Shown here in pieces: positions 13,998 to 23,148 of a stretch of 24,059 bases of DNA. Position 1 is the stretch's first letter. Each line of letters starts with the position of its first letter. Both the position numbers and the translations under genes were made by a program. Source of the DNA: a virus; the IMG/VR virus record IMGVR_UViG_3300026263_000179, positions 1 to 24,059 of that record. The stretch is one strand, 5' to 3'. The notes under the pieces are model-generated. The model worked only from the letters and a program-made list of their open reading frames with translations. It searched no databases and was not told the DNA's origin.

Positions 13998-16900
13998 ATG
14001 CCAAGTCCAACTGACTTTAATCTCTCGCCTTATTATGATGATTTCTCGGAAAGCAAAAGCTTTCATAGAATATTATTCAGACCAGCTTTCGCTGTACAGG
14101 CAAGAGAGTTAACACAATCACAATCTATACTACAAAACCAGATTGAAAAATTTGGAGACCACATATTTAAGAGTGGTGCTCAAATGATACCTGGTGAGAT
14201 TACTTATGACTTACAATACTATTCAGTTAAGTTAACTTCATTTACAGGAACAACTACACTTTCAGATTTTGAAGGATTAACTTTAGTAGGACAAACTTCT
14301 GCTGTTGAAGCTAAAGTTATGGCAAGTGATATTGCAACTTCAACTGACCCAAATACTTTATACATCAAATATACAAAAACTGGTGTAGGTAATACTACAA
14401 AAGATTTTGTTGCTGGTGAATCAATGGTTGCAACACACGGTACTTTAGGTAATCTAACTGCTGTATGTACATCTTCACATATTGGTTCAGCTGCTTCAGT
14501 TGCTTCTGGAACTTATTACATTAATGGTTTTGCTGTTGGTGTTGACCAACAAACAATCGTATTAGACAAATATACAAACACTCCAAGTTATAGAATTGGA
14601 TTATCTATAGCTGAAAGTTTTGTAACCCCAAACAATGACGCTTCACTTGTAGATAATGCTCAAGGTTCTTCAAACGCAAACGCTCCAGGTGCTCACAGAT
14701 TTAAAATTTCATTAACACTTGCTAAACTTGCTTTAACTTCTATTGAAGATTCAAACTTTATAGAATTATTAAGATTAAGTGATGGTGCTTTACAAAATAA
14801 AGTTAGAAGTTCAGAATACGGAGTATTAGAAGATACTTTTGCTCGTAGAACATATGACGAAAGTGGTGACTATACCGTAAGACCTTTTGATTTAGATGTT
14901 AGAGAACATTTAATTTCTGGAGATAATAGAGGTATCTATACTTCTGCAAATGGTGGTGACGCTACTAAACTTGCACTAGGATTATCTCCTGGAAAAGCAT
15001 ATGTTAAAGGATACGAAATAGATAAAGTAGGAACAGAATTTATTACAATAGATAAGGCAAGAACATTTGGAAGTGAAAATGGTTTCCCTACAAAATTTGA
15101 TGTAGGAAATTTTGTTAATGTATCTAATGTTTATGGTTCTCCAGATGTAAATTTTATAACAGGAAAAGTAGAAGCTTATAAAGCATTACAATTAAAACTT
15201 TCTTCACCTTCTTATACAGCAGGAACAATTACTGCAAACAACGAAAATTTAGTATTAGATATTGGTCGTGCTAAATCTAAAGGATTTGAATATAACGCAA
15301 GTACAAGTTCAGCAATATCTGGTGCAGGAGCTGTAGCTCCACAAACAACTGAAATTTTTAAACACTTCTTATTTGATATAGAAATGTTTAGTCATATAGG
15401 TATCACAACTAACACAGCATTTACAACTGGAGAGAAACTAACTGGTTCAACTTCTGGTGCAACTGGTGTTGTAGAAAATGTATCTACTGGAACAACTGCT
15501 ACAATCGCTTCATCTACAGCAGCTAATCCTGTTGTTATAACAATGACTGCTGATTTAGATATTAGAAATGGTGACGCAATAAAAATTACTGGTGTTACCA
15601 CACAAACAGAATTAAATAACAATACTTACTATGTTCAACAAAAAATAGGTGGTACTGCAAAAAGAGATTTCCAATTACTTGATAGTACAGGTACTCTTGT
15701 TGACGGAACTGCTCACACAGGTGCTGGTACAGGTGGTTCAGCTCAAACTGGAAAAGTAGTTATATCAAATGTACAAGGAGAATTTTCTGATGGCGAAACA
15801 ATTACAGGTGGCACTTCTTCTAATACTGCTATCGTAAAAACAAGTGTAATTGGTAATAGAGGATTTACAAGTTATGGTTCTAGTGATATAAAAGAAATTA
15901 CAATGGCAGGAACTCCAAACTATACTGCTCAAACAGAATTATCAACTGCTTATGGAGACAATCAACAACTATCTGGTTCAATTTCAGTATCAGGTGGTGG
16001 ACAAGATGTAGTAGGTTTCAGTACTAAATTTGATACAGAATTAAAAGTTGGAGATTCACTTCAATTTGCTGATACAGGCGGAACAATTACAACAAGAGAA
16101 GTTTTAGAAATTAAAACTTCTTCATCATTAACACTTGCAAGTGCTATTGGTGGAACTGCTGTATCAAACTCAATCGCTATAAGACGAAGAGCAAAATTAC
16201 AAGAAGCTGATAAAAATATTGCTATCTTTGAATTACCTTATAGTACAATTAAAACATTAAAAACAGAAACAAACTCTGGTATTGCTGATACCTTATTTAC
16301 GGTTAGAAAAACTTTTGTTGGAACATTAACTTCAACAGGAGATATTACTATTACAGCAAATACAGGAGAGACTTTCCTTTCTCAATCAGAAAGAGACTAT
16401 TCAGTAACCATAATGTCAAAAGGTGGTTCTTCTTCTGCTGGTAATGTTGGAGATAAATTATCTACAACTGGAAACCAACACGAAGGTGACGCTGCTTTTA
16501 CTTTATCTGGTTCACCTGTTGGTCGTACATTAACTTTAGATTTTGGAGCTAACCATCAAGGACACGAAGTAAAAATTATTGGAACATTAAGTAAATCAGC
16601 ACAAAACGAAAAAACAAAAACATTAACTTCAAATGCTACTACAACTATTACAACTCAAGCGGCGTGTGAGGCAAATGTTATTGGTTTAGGTAAGGCAGAT
16701 ATTTACTCACTTGCTTCTGTACATATGGCAGCTGATTTCAGTACAACTCCAACAACTAGTGATACAGATATTACAAGTAGATTTACTTTAGATAATGGTC
16801 AAAGAGATAACTACTATGATATTGGAAGATTAAAAAGAGTTGATGGAAGTTTAAATCCAACAGGACAATTATTAATTACATTTAACTATTTCACACACGG

Positions 16901-19900
16901 TAATGGAGATTTCTTTAGTGTAGATAGTTATTCAGGACAAATAGATTACGAAAACATTCCAAATTATACTTCTGACACAACTGGTGCTGAATATAAGTTA
17001 AGTGATGTATTAGATTTCAGACCAAGAGTAGATGACGCTTCAACTATAGACTCTGGTTCACAAAATAGAAGTTATGACGGTACTGGTGCTTCAACGGTTG
17101 ATGTTGTTAAATTTGGAACAAATGTAACCACAGACCACGAATTTTATAAAGGAAGAATAGATAAATTATTCTTAACAAGAGAAGGTGAATTCCAAGTACT
17201 TAAAGGAGCTCCTGATGTTAAACCACAGGCGCCAGATAAGATTGATAACGCAATGCACCTTTACACAATTTCTTTACCTGCGTATAACTTATCAACCGAA
17301 GATGTAGTTTTTGAAACGGTTGACAATAGAAGATATACAATGAGAGATATTGGAGCTATTGAAAAGAAAATTGATAGAGTTGAATATTATACTCAATTAT
17401 CTTTACTAGAAAGTGCTGCTCAATCTTTACAAATACAAGACGCTGATGGTTTTGATAGATTTAAAAATGGAATTATTGTAGATAACTTTAAAGGTCACGG
17501 AATTGGTCAGGTTACAAGTGGTGATTACAGATGTTCAGTAGATATGTCTAAAGGAGAATTAAGACCTCACTTTAACCAACAAGCTGTTGAGGTAGAAGAA
17601 ATAGATAACGATGGAACGGTTTTAGTTGACGCTGATAGAACAGCAGCTAACTACATAAAGACTGGTGATTGTTTAACATTACCATATACAGAAACAGATT
17701 TAATTAATCAACCTTTTGCTTCTAAAGCAATTAATATTAACCCTTTCGCTATTTTCAGTTGGATGGGAACACTAGAATTAACTCCTTCAAGTGATGAATG
17801 GAGAGAAACACAAAGAACACCTGAATTAGTAGTTAACTCTACAACAGGTGCTTGGGATCAATTATTAAGACAAGGAAATGTACCTAATCAAAATCAAATA
17901 GCTATGGGTACGGTTTGGAACGAATGGCAAACAAACTGGACTGGCGCACCAACGCAAGTTTCTTCAACAAGAGTAGGTGGTAGATGGAGAAATGGTAGAG
18001 CAATCCAACAACTAACTAATATTACTTCTATCAATCAAGTTAACCAAAGTAGAACAGGAATTACAACAACTGCAATACCTCAAACGGTTAGAACAAGTAT
18101 GGGAGATAGAGTAGTTGATGTTGCCTTTGTAGCATTTATTAGAAGTAGGGATGTTGCCTTTTCTGGTACAAGAATGAAACCAAATGCTAGAGTTTATCCT
18201 TTCTTTGATAATGTAGATATTACTTCTTATGTAACCCCAACAGGTGGTTCACTTGGAGGAAATTTGGTTACAGACGCAAATGGTTCCGTATCAGGAACTT
18301 TTGCAATACCTGATCCAACTAACAATTCTAATCCAAGATGGAGAACAGGTGATAGAACATTTAGATTAACTTCATCAAGTACTAACTCTATGGATGCCGC
18401 TGCTGTTGATACGGCCGCAAACGCTGAATATGTTGCAAGAGGATTATTGAATACGGTTAGAGATACAATTGTTTCAACTAGAGAATTTTCAAATGTGATG
18501 ACAACGGTAACAGACCAACAAACGGTTAATAGAACAAGTACAAGACAAGTAGTACAAACGGTTGGTTGGCACGACCCATTATCACAAACATTTTTAACAG
18601 ATGAGAAAGGTGGTGTTTCTTTAACATCAATAGATTTATATTTCTCAACTAAAGACGCAAACATTCCTGTAACCGTACAAATTAGAAATACGGTTAACGG
18701 TTATCCAGGAAGTAAAATACTTCCATTTGGAGAGGTTACTTTAAATCCAAGTCAAGTTAATACAAGTTCAGACGCTTCAGTAAAAACAACATTTACTTTC
18801 CCTAGTCCTGTTTATATACAAGACCAAGTAGAGTATGCTTTTGTTGTAATGTCAAACTCAAACGATTATCAAACTTATGTTGCTAGATTAGGTGAAACTG
18901 CGATAGGTTCTAGTAGAACAATATCAGAACAACCATACGCTGGCGTTATGTTTAAATCTCAAAACGGTTCAACTTGGACTTCTGAACCAAATGAAGATAT
19001 TAAATTTACAATTAAAAGAGCTGAATATTCAAATGTAGTTGGAACGGTACATTTAGCTAATAAAGAATTACCTGCTTCAGCTTTAGAACAAAATCCAATT
19101 AGAACAACAAATAGTTCTGCTGTAATTAGAGTATTCCATAAAAATCATAACTTACACGATACGAATTCGTGTATAACTATTGCTGGAGTTCCAGCTGGTA
19201 TTCATAATGGAATTAATGCAACAGATATTAATGGAACATATACTTCTATATCAAATATAACTTTAGATAGTTATGATATAACAACTAGTGGAACTGCAAA
19301 CGCAACTGGAGATATTGGTGGCACAGCGGTTACTGCTACACAAAATAGACAATTTGATGTATTGAATTTAGCTGGTCTACAAACATTAGCAGTACCAGGA
19401 ACTTCAATTGTTCCTTATGTAAGAACAACAACATCTAAAGCAATTCACGGTTCACAAAGTCCGTATGCTTTAACAACCGAAGTTAATAAACAATCGGTTA
19501 CTATGGCAGATGATATTTACTTTACTCAACCACAGGCAGTTATGTCTCAACCAAATGAGACAACTCGTATGTCAGGTAAAAAATCTTTTTATGTTATAAT
19601 AGAAATGTCAACTACAAATACAAAACTAACTCCTGTTATTGACTTAGCAAGAAATAGTGTATTCTGTATTTCAAACAGATTAAATAGTCCAACTTCAAGT
19701 AATACACCAGACTTTGTTCCTGAAACAGCTGCTAGTGATACTTCAGGTGCTTCAAAATATATTATTAAACCTGTTGTATTGGCAAACAACTCAACGGCGT
19801 TAGATATTAGATTGACACAATCAGTTAGAGCTAGTGCTGAAGTAGAAGTTTATTACAGAACAACGAGTGCTGATGAAGTTAGAAATATAAATGATATTAA

Positions 19901-20102
19901 CTGGACAGCATTTAACGGAGATGGTAGTGCTGATAAAGCGGTTACTTCTTCTGAAGCTGATGATGACTTTAGAGAGTATCAATATTCTGTAAGTGGTGTA
20001 AATACCTTTACTGCATTCCAATTAAAAATAGTACTAAAAGGAACTAACTCTAGTTATCCTCCAATAGTACGAGATATGAGAGGAATTGCATTGGCAATAT
20101 AA
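13998..20102 (+). CDS. Giant virion structural protein with DUF4815-type N-terminus
   Basis: At 2034 residues this is the largest gene here and immediately follows gp8. The N-terminus (L-S-P-Y-Y-D-D-F, then H-R-I-L-F-R-P-A-F-A-V-Q-A-R-E-L-T-Q and F-G-D-H-I-F) is the hallmark of the DUF4815-type proteins that occupy this position in marine T4-like phages. Two modules of the form G-E-x-x-T-G-x-T-S lie near residues 477 and 598. The C-terminal third has several beta domains, including a lectin-like S-L-T-S-I-D-L-Y-F-S-T-K-D segment and V-T-V-Q-I-R-N-T-V-N-G-Y-P-G (near 1545-1570). It is probably a peripheral baseplate or fibre-network protein doing the work of T4 gp10 and its neighbours; that equivalence is inference. 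The frame is open and uninterrupted, with CGAGGGA before the ATG. Confidence 0.82.
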   Translation: MPSPTDFNLSPYYDDFSESKSFHRILFRPAFAVQARELTQSQSILQNQIEKFGDHIFKSGAQMIPGEITYDLQYYSVKLTSFTGTTTLSDFEGLTLVGQTSAVEAKVMASDIATSTDPNTLYIKYTKTGVGNTTKDFVAGESMVATHGTLGNLTAVCTSSHIGSAASVASGTYYINGFAVGVDQQTIVLDKYTNTPSYRIGLSIAESFVTPNNDASLVDNAQGSSNANAPGAHRFKISLTLAKLALTSIEDSNFIELLRLSDGALQNKVRSSEYGVLEDTFARRTYDESGDYTVRPFDLDVREHLISGDNRGIYTSANGGDATKLALGLSPGKAYVKGYEIDKVGTEFITIDKARTFGSENGFPTKFDVGNFVNVSNVYGSPDVNFITGKVEAYKALQLKLSSPSYTAGTITANNENLVLDIGRAKSKGFEYNASTSSAISGAGAVAPQTTEIFKHFLFDIEMFSHIGITTNTAFTTGEKLTGSTSGATGVVENVSTGTTATIASSTAANPVVITMTADLDIRNGDAIKITGVTTQTELNNNTYYVQQKIGGTAKRDFQLLDSTGTLVDGTAHTGAGTGGSAQTGKVVISNVQGEFSDGETITGGTSSNTAIVKTSVIGNRGFTSYGSSDIKEITMAGTPNYTAQTELSTAYGDNQQLSGSISVSGGGQDVVGFSTKFDTELKVGDSLQFADTGGTITTREVLEIKTSSSLTLASAIGGTAVSNSIAIRRRAKLQEADKNIAIFELPYSTIKTLKTETNSGIADTLFTVRKTFVGTLTSTGDITITANTGETFLSQSERDYSVTIMSKGGSSSAGNVGDKLSTTGNQHEGDAAFTLSGSPVGRTLTLDFGANHQGHEVKIIGTLSKSAQNEKTKTLTSNATTTITTQAACEANVIGLGKADIYSLASVHMAADFSTTPTTSDTDITSRFTLDNGQRDNYYDIGRLKRVDGSLNPTGQLLITFNYFTHGNGDFFSVDSYSGQIDYENIPNYTSDTTGAEYKLSDVLDFRPRVDDASTIDSGSQNRSYDGTGASTVDVVKFGTNVTTDHEFYKGRIDKLFLTREGEFQVLKGAPDVKPQAPDKIDNAMHLYTISLPAYNLSTEDVVFETVDNRRYTMRDIGAIEKKIDRVEYYTQLSLLESAAQSLQIQDADGFDRFKNGIIVDNFKGHGIGQVTSGDYRCSVDMSKGELRPHFNQQAVEVEEIDNDGTVLVDADRTAANYIKTGDCLTLPYTETDLINQPFASKAININPFAIFSWMGTLELTPSSDEWRETQRTPELVVNSTTGAWDQLLRQGNVPNQNQIAMGTVWNEWQTNWTGAPTQVSSTRVGGRWRNGRAIQQLTNITSINQVNQSRTGITTTAIPQTVRTSMGDRVVDVAFVAFIRSRDVAFSGTRMKPNARVYPFFDNVDITSYVTPTGGSLGGNLVTDANGSVSGTFAIPDPTNNSNPRWRTGDRTFRLTSSSTNSMDAAAVDTAANAEYVARGLLNTVRDTIVSTREFSNVMTTVTDQQTVNRTSTRQVVQTVGWHDPLSQTFLTDEKGGVSLTSIDLYFSTKDANIPVTVQIRNTVNGYPGSKILPFGEVTLNPSQVNTSSDASVKTTFTFPSPVYIQDQVEYAFVVMSNSNDYQTYVARLGETAIGSSRTISEQPYAGVMFKSQNGSTWTSEPNEDIKFTIKRAEYSNVVGTVHLANKELPASALEQNPIRTTNSSAVIRVFHKNHNLHDTNSCITIAGVPAGIHNGINATDINGTYTSISNITLDSYDITTSGTANATGDIGGTAVTATQNRQFDVLNLAGLQTLAVPGTSIVPYVRTTTSKAIHGSQSPYALTTEVNKQSVTMADDIYFTQPQAVMSQPNETTRMSGKKSFYVIIEMSTTNTKLTPVIDLARNSVFCISNRLNSPTSSNTPDFVPETAASDTSGASKYIIKPVVLANNSTALDIRLTQSVRASAEVEVYYRTTSADEVRNINDINWTAFNGDGSADKAVTSSEADDDFREYQYSVSGVNTFTAFQLKIVLKGTNSSYPPIVRDMRGIALAI

Positions 20103-20106
20103 TTTA

Positions 20107-20331
20107 ATGAGTTCTACAATGATTAAAGTAATGAATTTTGACCATTTACAAAGAGATTTAAAATCTAATGCTATTGTAAATACTAGTTCAACTGAATATG
20201 AGATATATATTGCTAGAAAACAACAAAGAGAATTAGATAAAAATAAAATGCAAGATATGTGTAGAGAAATAAATACTTTAAAGGCAGAATTAATAGAAAT
20301 TAAAAGGATGATAAAATCAAATGGCAGTTAG
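20107..20331 (+). CDS. Small coiled-coil protein before the tail fibre
   Basis: This is a 74-residue protein. I take the ATG at 20107 rather than an in-frame start at 20086, which would overlap the giant gene and has no better ribosome-binding site. The middle and C-terminus (I-A-R-K-Q-Q-R-E-L-D-K-N-K-M, then E-I-N-T-L-K-A-E-L-I-E-I-K-R-M) are strongly helical with heptad-like hydrophobics. Its stop overlaps the fibre gene start by 11 bases. A trimerising adaptor or fibre-assembly helper would suit this position, but the function is unknown. Confidence 0.65.
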   Translation: MSSTMIKVMNFDHLQRDLKSNAIVNTSSTEYEIYIARKQQRELDKNKMQDMCREINTLKAELIEIKRMIKSNGS

Positions 20332-21622
20332 ACAAGTCGCAACGACAGATAGTTTAGATAAATTAAGAACGGAATTTAACGCTCTTGCTTTATCTGATTT
20401 TGGAGACATTGCAACACTAGATAGTTCATTGTCAGCAACTACGGTTATAGGTGCTGTAAATGAAATTAACGCAATCGCAATTGCCGCTGCTGGTTTTACA
20501 CTAACAGACGGTACAAACAATCAGGCGGTTGCTTCTGGTAACACATTGACCGTAAGTACTGGTACAGGTTTAGAAGCTATCGTATCATCACCAGATACAT
20601 TAACAATTAACTTGGATACTAATTTAACAGGTTTAACAACTATAGATGTTAATACTTCTGCTGATATTGGAAATATAACTATTTCAAATGGTTCAATTAT
20701 ATCTTCAAGTGGTACAATAGATTTCGGAAACGAACAATTAAATACAAGTGGTGGAATAACTGCTGGTGGAACGGTAGTAGGTGCTGGTGTAACCATTAAT
20801 GGTGCTTCAATGAAATTTGAAGGTGCAACTGCTAACTCTTTTGAAACTACATTAAGAGTTGATGACCCAGGACAAGATAATACAATTACTTTACCAGATA
20901 GAAGTGGAACCGTAATCACAACAGGTGATACAGCTACGGTTACTCAAACAATGATAGCTAATGACGCTGTTAGTACAGACCAAGTTGCTGACACTTCAAT
21001 AACGGTTGCTAAATTAAAAGATTTTCCAACTTCAACATTAACCGTAGATACTTTAATTGCAAATAATATTACAGGTACCGCTTCACAATCAAATGCTGTT
21101 GCTATTACTGCTGACAACACAGCAAACGCAACAAGATATATTACTTTTGCTGACGCAACTTCTGGTAACCAAGGATTAAAAACAGATACAGATTTATATT
21201 ACAATCCTTCAACAAATACATTAACAACAACTGCTACAAAAGCAAACTATGCTGACTTGGCAGAAAAATATTTAACTGATAAAGAATATCCAGTAGGTAC
21301 CGTCTTATGTATAGGTGGTGTTGCTGAGGTAACTTCTTGTAAACAAAATCATTGTACAAAAGTTGTAGGTGTTGTATCAGAAAAACCTGCTTTCATAATG
21401 AATGGAAAATTAGAAGGACTAACTGCTGATGTTGCATTAACAGGAAGAGTTCCTTGTAGAGTATGTGGACCTGTAAGAAAAGGCGATATGATTGTTAGTT
21501 GTGAAAAAGAAGGTTGTGGAAGAGCAGAAGCAGAACCTAGAACAGGTGCATTAATTGGAAAATCTTTAGTCAATGATGACTCAACAGGAGAAAGAATTGT
21601 TGAAATAGTTGTTGGTAAGTAG
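20321..21622 (+). CDS. Tail fibre protein with cysteine-rich C-terminal domain
   Basis: This 433-residue protein has three parts. Residues 1-55 are a helical N-terminal attachment region (L-S-A-T-T-V-I-G-A-V-N-E-I-N). Residues 56-305 are Thr/Asn/Gly-rich beta repeats typical of phage fibres (L-P-D-R-S-G-T-V-I-T). Residues 308-433 are a compact domain starting N-Y-A-D-L-A-E-K-Y-L-T-D, of a type found at fibre ends in many phages. All seven cysteines lie in this last domain (330, 340, 345, 379, 382, 394, 399), in C-K-Q-N-H-C, C-R-V-C and C-E-K-E-G-C arrangements, where relatives as I recall them mostly carry hydrophobic or small residues. Disulfides, a metal site or enzymatic modification are all possible. 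The gene is followed by two putative protein-modifying enzymes. Confidence 0.82.
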   Translation: MAVRQVATTDSLDKLRTEFNALALSDFGDIATLDSSLSATTVIGAVNEINAIAIAAAGFTLTDGTNNQAVASGNTLTVSTGTGLEAIVSSPDTLTINLDTNLTGLTTIDVNTSADIGNITISNGSIISSSGTIDFGNEQLNTSGGITAGGTVVGAGVTINGASMKFEGATANSFETTLRVDDPGQDNTITLPDRSGTVITTGDTATVTQTMIANDAVSTDQVADTSITVAKLKDFPTSTLTVDTLIANNITGTASQSNAVAITADNTANATRYITFADATSGNQGLKTDTDLYYNPSTNTLTTTATKANYADLAEKYLTDKEYPVGTVLCIGGVAEVTSCKQNHCTKVVGVVSEKPAFIMNGKLEGLTADVALTGRVPCRVCGPVRKGDMIVSCEKEGCGRAEAEPRTGALIGKSLVNDDSTGERIVEIVVGK

Positions 21623-21631
21623 GAGTATATA

Positions 21632-22111
21632 ATGGACGAACAAACTCAATTGTGGATTAAACGATTAAAAGACGAAATCCAAAATCATAACAGATACGAA
21701 GCAAGACAACTATTTTACATAGATGATAATGGACTTGACCGAGAGGTTAAAGAACATATGACTTATGGAGAATGGTTAAGAGAATTTAATAGATTTAAAG
21801 TTATTAAGGTGGAAGGTTTAGAAGATGTCTCTTGGTTAAGAGAAGTTTTAGATGAAGTAGTAAAGAATATCACAGGTAAGACTAGACAAGATATTCATTT
21901 ATTTGTGAATCAAAAACCAGGTGTTAGTTTCAAATCTCATAAAGACGACAAAGATGTTTACTTATATGTTGTAAAAGGCAAAAAGAAAGTAAATATGAAT
22001 AATGAGGTTAAACCGATATATGATGATGAAGGAATTATCATTAAACAAGGTGTTGAACACTTTGTTGAAAGTGAAGCTGATACTTGGGGGTTAAGTATTG
22101 GAGTTATATAA
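21632..22111 (+). CDS. JmjC/cupin-type putative Fe(II) oxygenase
   Basis: This 159-residue protein has the pattern of small JmjC (ROX/cupin_4) oxygenases. The stretch S-H-K-D-D-K-D-V-Y-L-Y-V-V-K-G-K-K-K-V (102-120) contains the H-x-D iron motif (His103, Asp105) followed by the family's D-V-[FY]-L...G-x-K. G-V-E-H-F-V-E-S (140-147) supplies the third ligand, His143. Known family members hydroxylate ribosomal proteins or other proteins using 2-oxoglutarate. It is shorter than bacterial ROX enzymes, with no C-terminal dimerisation domains, so a non-catalytic cupin is possible. It lies ten bases after the fibre gene and two bases before the radical SAM gene, with AGGAG before its ATG. A role in modifying virion proteins is inferred from this context. 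Confidence 0.65.
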   Translation: MDEQTQLWIKRLKDEIQNHNRYEARQLFYIDDNGLDREVKEHMTYGEWLREFNRFKVIKVEGLEDVSWLREVLDEVVKNITGKTRQDIHLFVNQKPGVSFKSHKDDKDVYLYVVKGKKKVNMNNEVKPIYDDEGIIIKQGVEHFVESEADTWGLSIGVI

Positions 22112-22113
22112 TA

Positions 22114-23148
22114 ATGAATTGGATGTTTTATGTCAAAACAACCGAAACCTGTAATCTAAATTGTAAACATTGTTTTACTTCAGGTACATCTGGACCTAAA
22201 GTATATTGGGACACAACAAAGATTATTAAATGGTTCAAAGCATTTCGCAAATTTAACTATCACAAAAACGACACAGCACATTTAGAATTTCACGGTGGTG
22301 AACCATTTTTGGTTCCTGTATCTGAAATGGATTATGTGTATGACGCAACTAAAGGATTGTGGGACAATCAATCTTATGGTGTAACCACTAATCTTTGTTT
22401 CAAATTAAAACAAGAACACATAGATTTTATGAAAGGTCCTCTTGGTGGCAGATGTGGAACATCTTGGGATCCGAAGATTCGTTTTGAGAATGAAAAACAA
22501 TTAAACTTATGGAGACGAAATGTTGCTACTTTAGTTGATGAAGGTATAACGGTTAAACTTTTTATATCAGTAACCAAAGATACAATAGCAATTGAGCCAA
22601 TTGAATTATTGAAATGGGTAAAGGATTTAGGTGTTAAAGAAATGGCACTTGAAAGATTGACAGGTAATGGTAATGCAAACTTACATCCAGAAATATTCCC
22701 ACGAAACATAGACCAAGATAAATGGTTTTTAAAAATGCACGAGCAGATGATACAATACAATGCTAGAAAGTGGTTTGAAAATGAATTTTTTGAAACTATT
22801 TACTCAAAATTTACTGCTGGAGACAATACGCAAGGAACTTTCTGTAGAGATTGTGAACAAAAACTATTTACACTAAACGCAACTGGCACAATAGGTGGTT
22901 GCCCTAATGCTGCTCCTGAATTTACTTTTGGAACGCTAGATGACCCTTTGGATGGTCTTATAAATAGTCCTAAGCGATTACACAATATAGCGTGTGAAGT
23001 GGCAAGAAACCCATTGTGTTGGGAATGTCCAGTTTTCAAGTATTGTGGTGGAGATTGTCACCAATTAGGATGGCAAGGTGATATATGTGGCGCTCCGAAA
23101 TCACTTATGAAACATTTGGCGCAAAATAGAAGTGAGGCAATATGGTAA
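22114..23148 (+). CDS. Radical SAM-SPASM enzyme, peptide/protein maturase type
   Basis: This 344-residue protein has the radical SAM motif C-N-L-N-C-K-H-C (Cys13, 17, 20), the following H-G-G-E-P (60-64), and a C-terminal SPASM domain. The SPASM signature C-x2-C-x5-C-x3-C is exact (Cys302, 305, 311, 315), with further cysteines at 244, 247, 263, 294 and 325, enough for two auxiliary [4Fe-4S] clusters as in anSME. This architecture is typical of enzymes that modify proteins or RiPP precursors (thioether links, C-C links, formylglycine). The start at ATG 22114 follows the previous stop by two bases with GGAG upstream; a TTG at 22084 would overlap the previous gene and is less likely. Its stop overlaps the start of the C-H-S-S repeat protein, the obvious candidate substrate. 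The Fe-S carriers at 2124-2450 and 3469-3762 could help to mature it. Confidence 0.9.
   Translation: MNWMFYVKTTETCNLNCKHCFTSGTSGPKVYWDTTKIIKWFKAFRKFNYHKNDTAHLEFHGGEPFLVPVSEMDYVYDATKGLWDNQSYGVTTNLCFKLKQEHIDFMKGPLGGRCGTSWDPKIRFENEKQLNLWRRNVATLVDEGITVKLFISVTKDTIAIEPIELLKWVKDLGVKEMALERLTGNGNANLHPEIFPRNIDQDKWFLKMHEQMIQYNARKWFENEFFETIYSKFTAGDNTQGTFCRDCEQKLFTLNATGTIGGCPNAAPEFTFGTLDDPLDGLINSPKRLHNIACEVARNPLCWECPVFKYCGGDCHQLGWQGDICGAPKSLMKHLAQNRSEAIW
22959..22966 (+). promoter_or_regulatory. Possible internal late promoter (TATAAATA) within the radical SAM gene
   Basis: An exact late consensus occurs inside the coding sequence, 176 bases upstream of the C-H-S-S protein gene. All the clear late promoters here lie in gaps, so this may be chance. 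If real, it would give extra transcript of the putative substrate relative to its maturase. Confidence 0.25.

Noticed and set aside
18227-18664. Antisense frame of 145 codons inside the giant structural gene
   Set aside because: It is a shadow of Thr/Ser/Val-rich codons on the other strand, without a ribosome-binding site or recognisable domain.
20268-20275. AATAAATA 46 bases before the tail fibre gene as a late promoter
   Set aside because: It lies within the coding sequence of the small coiled-coil protein and is a common word in this AT-rich genome; it is too weak to list.
22084-22113. TTG start extending the radical SAM protein by ten residues
   Set aside because: It would overlap the upstream gene by 28 bases. 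The ATG at 22114 has GGAG upstream and puts the C-x3-C-x2-C motif at the usual distance from the N-terminus.
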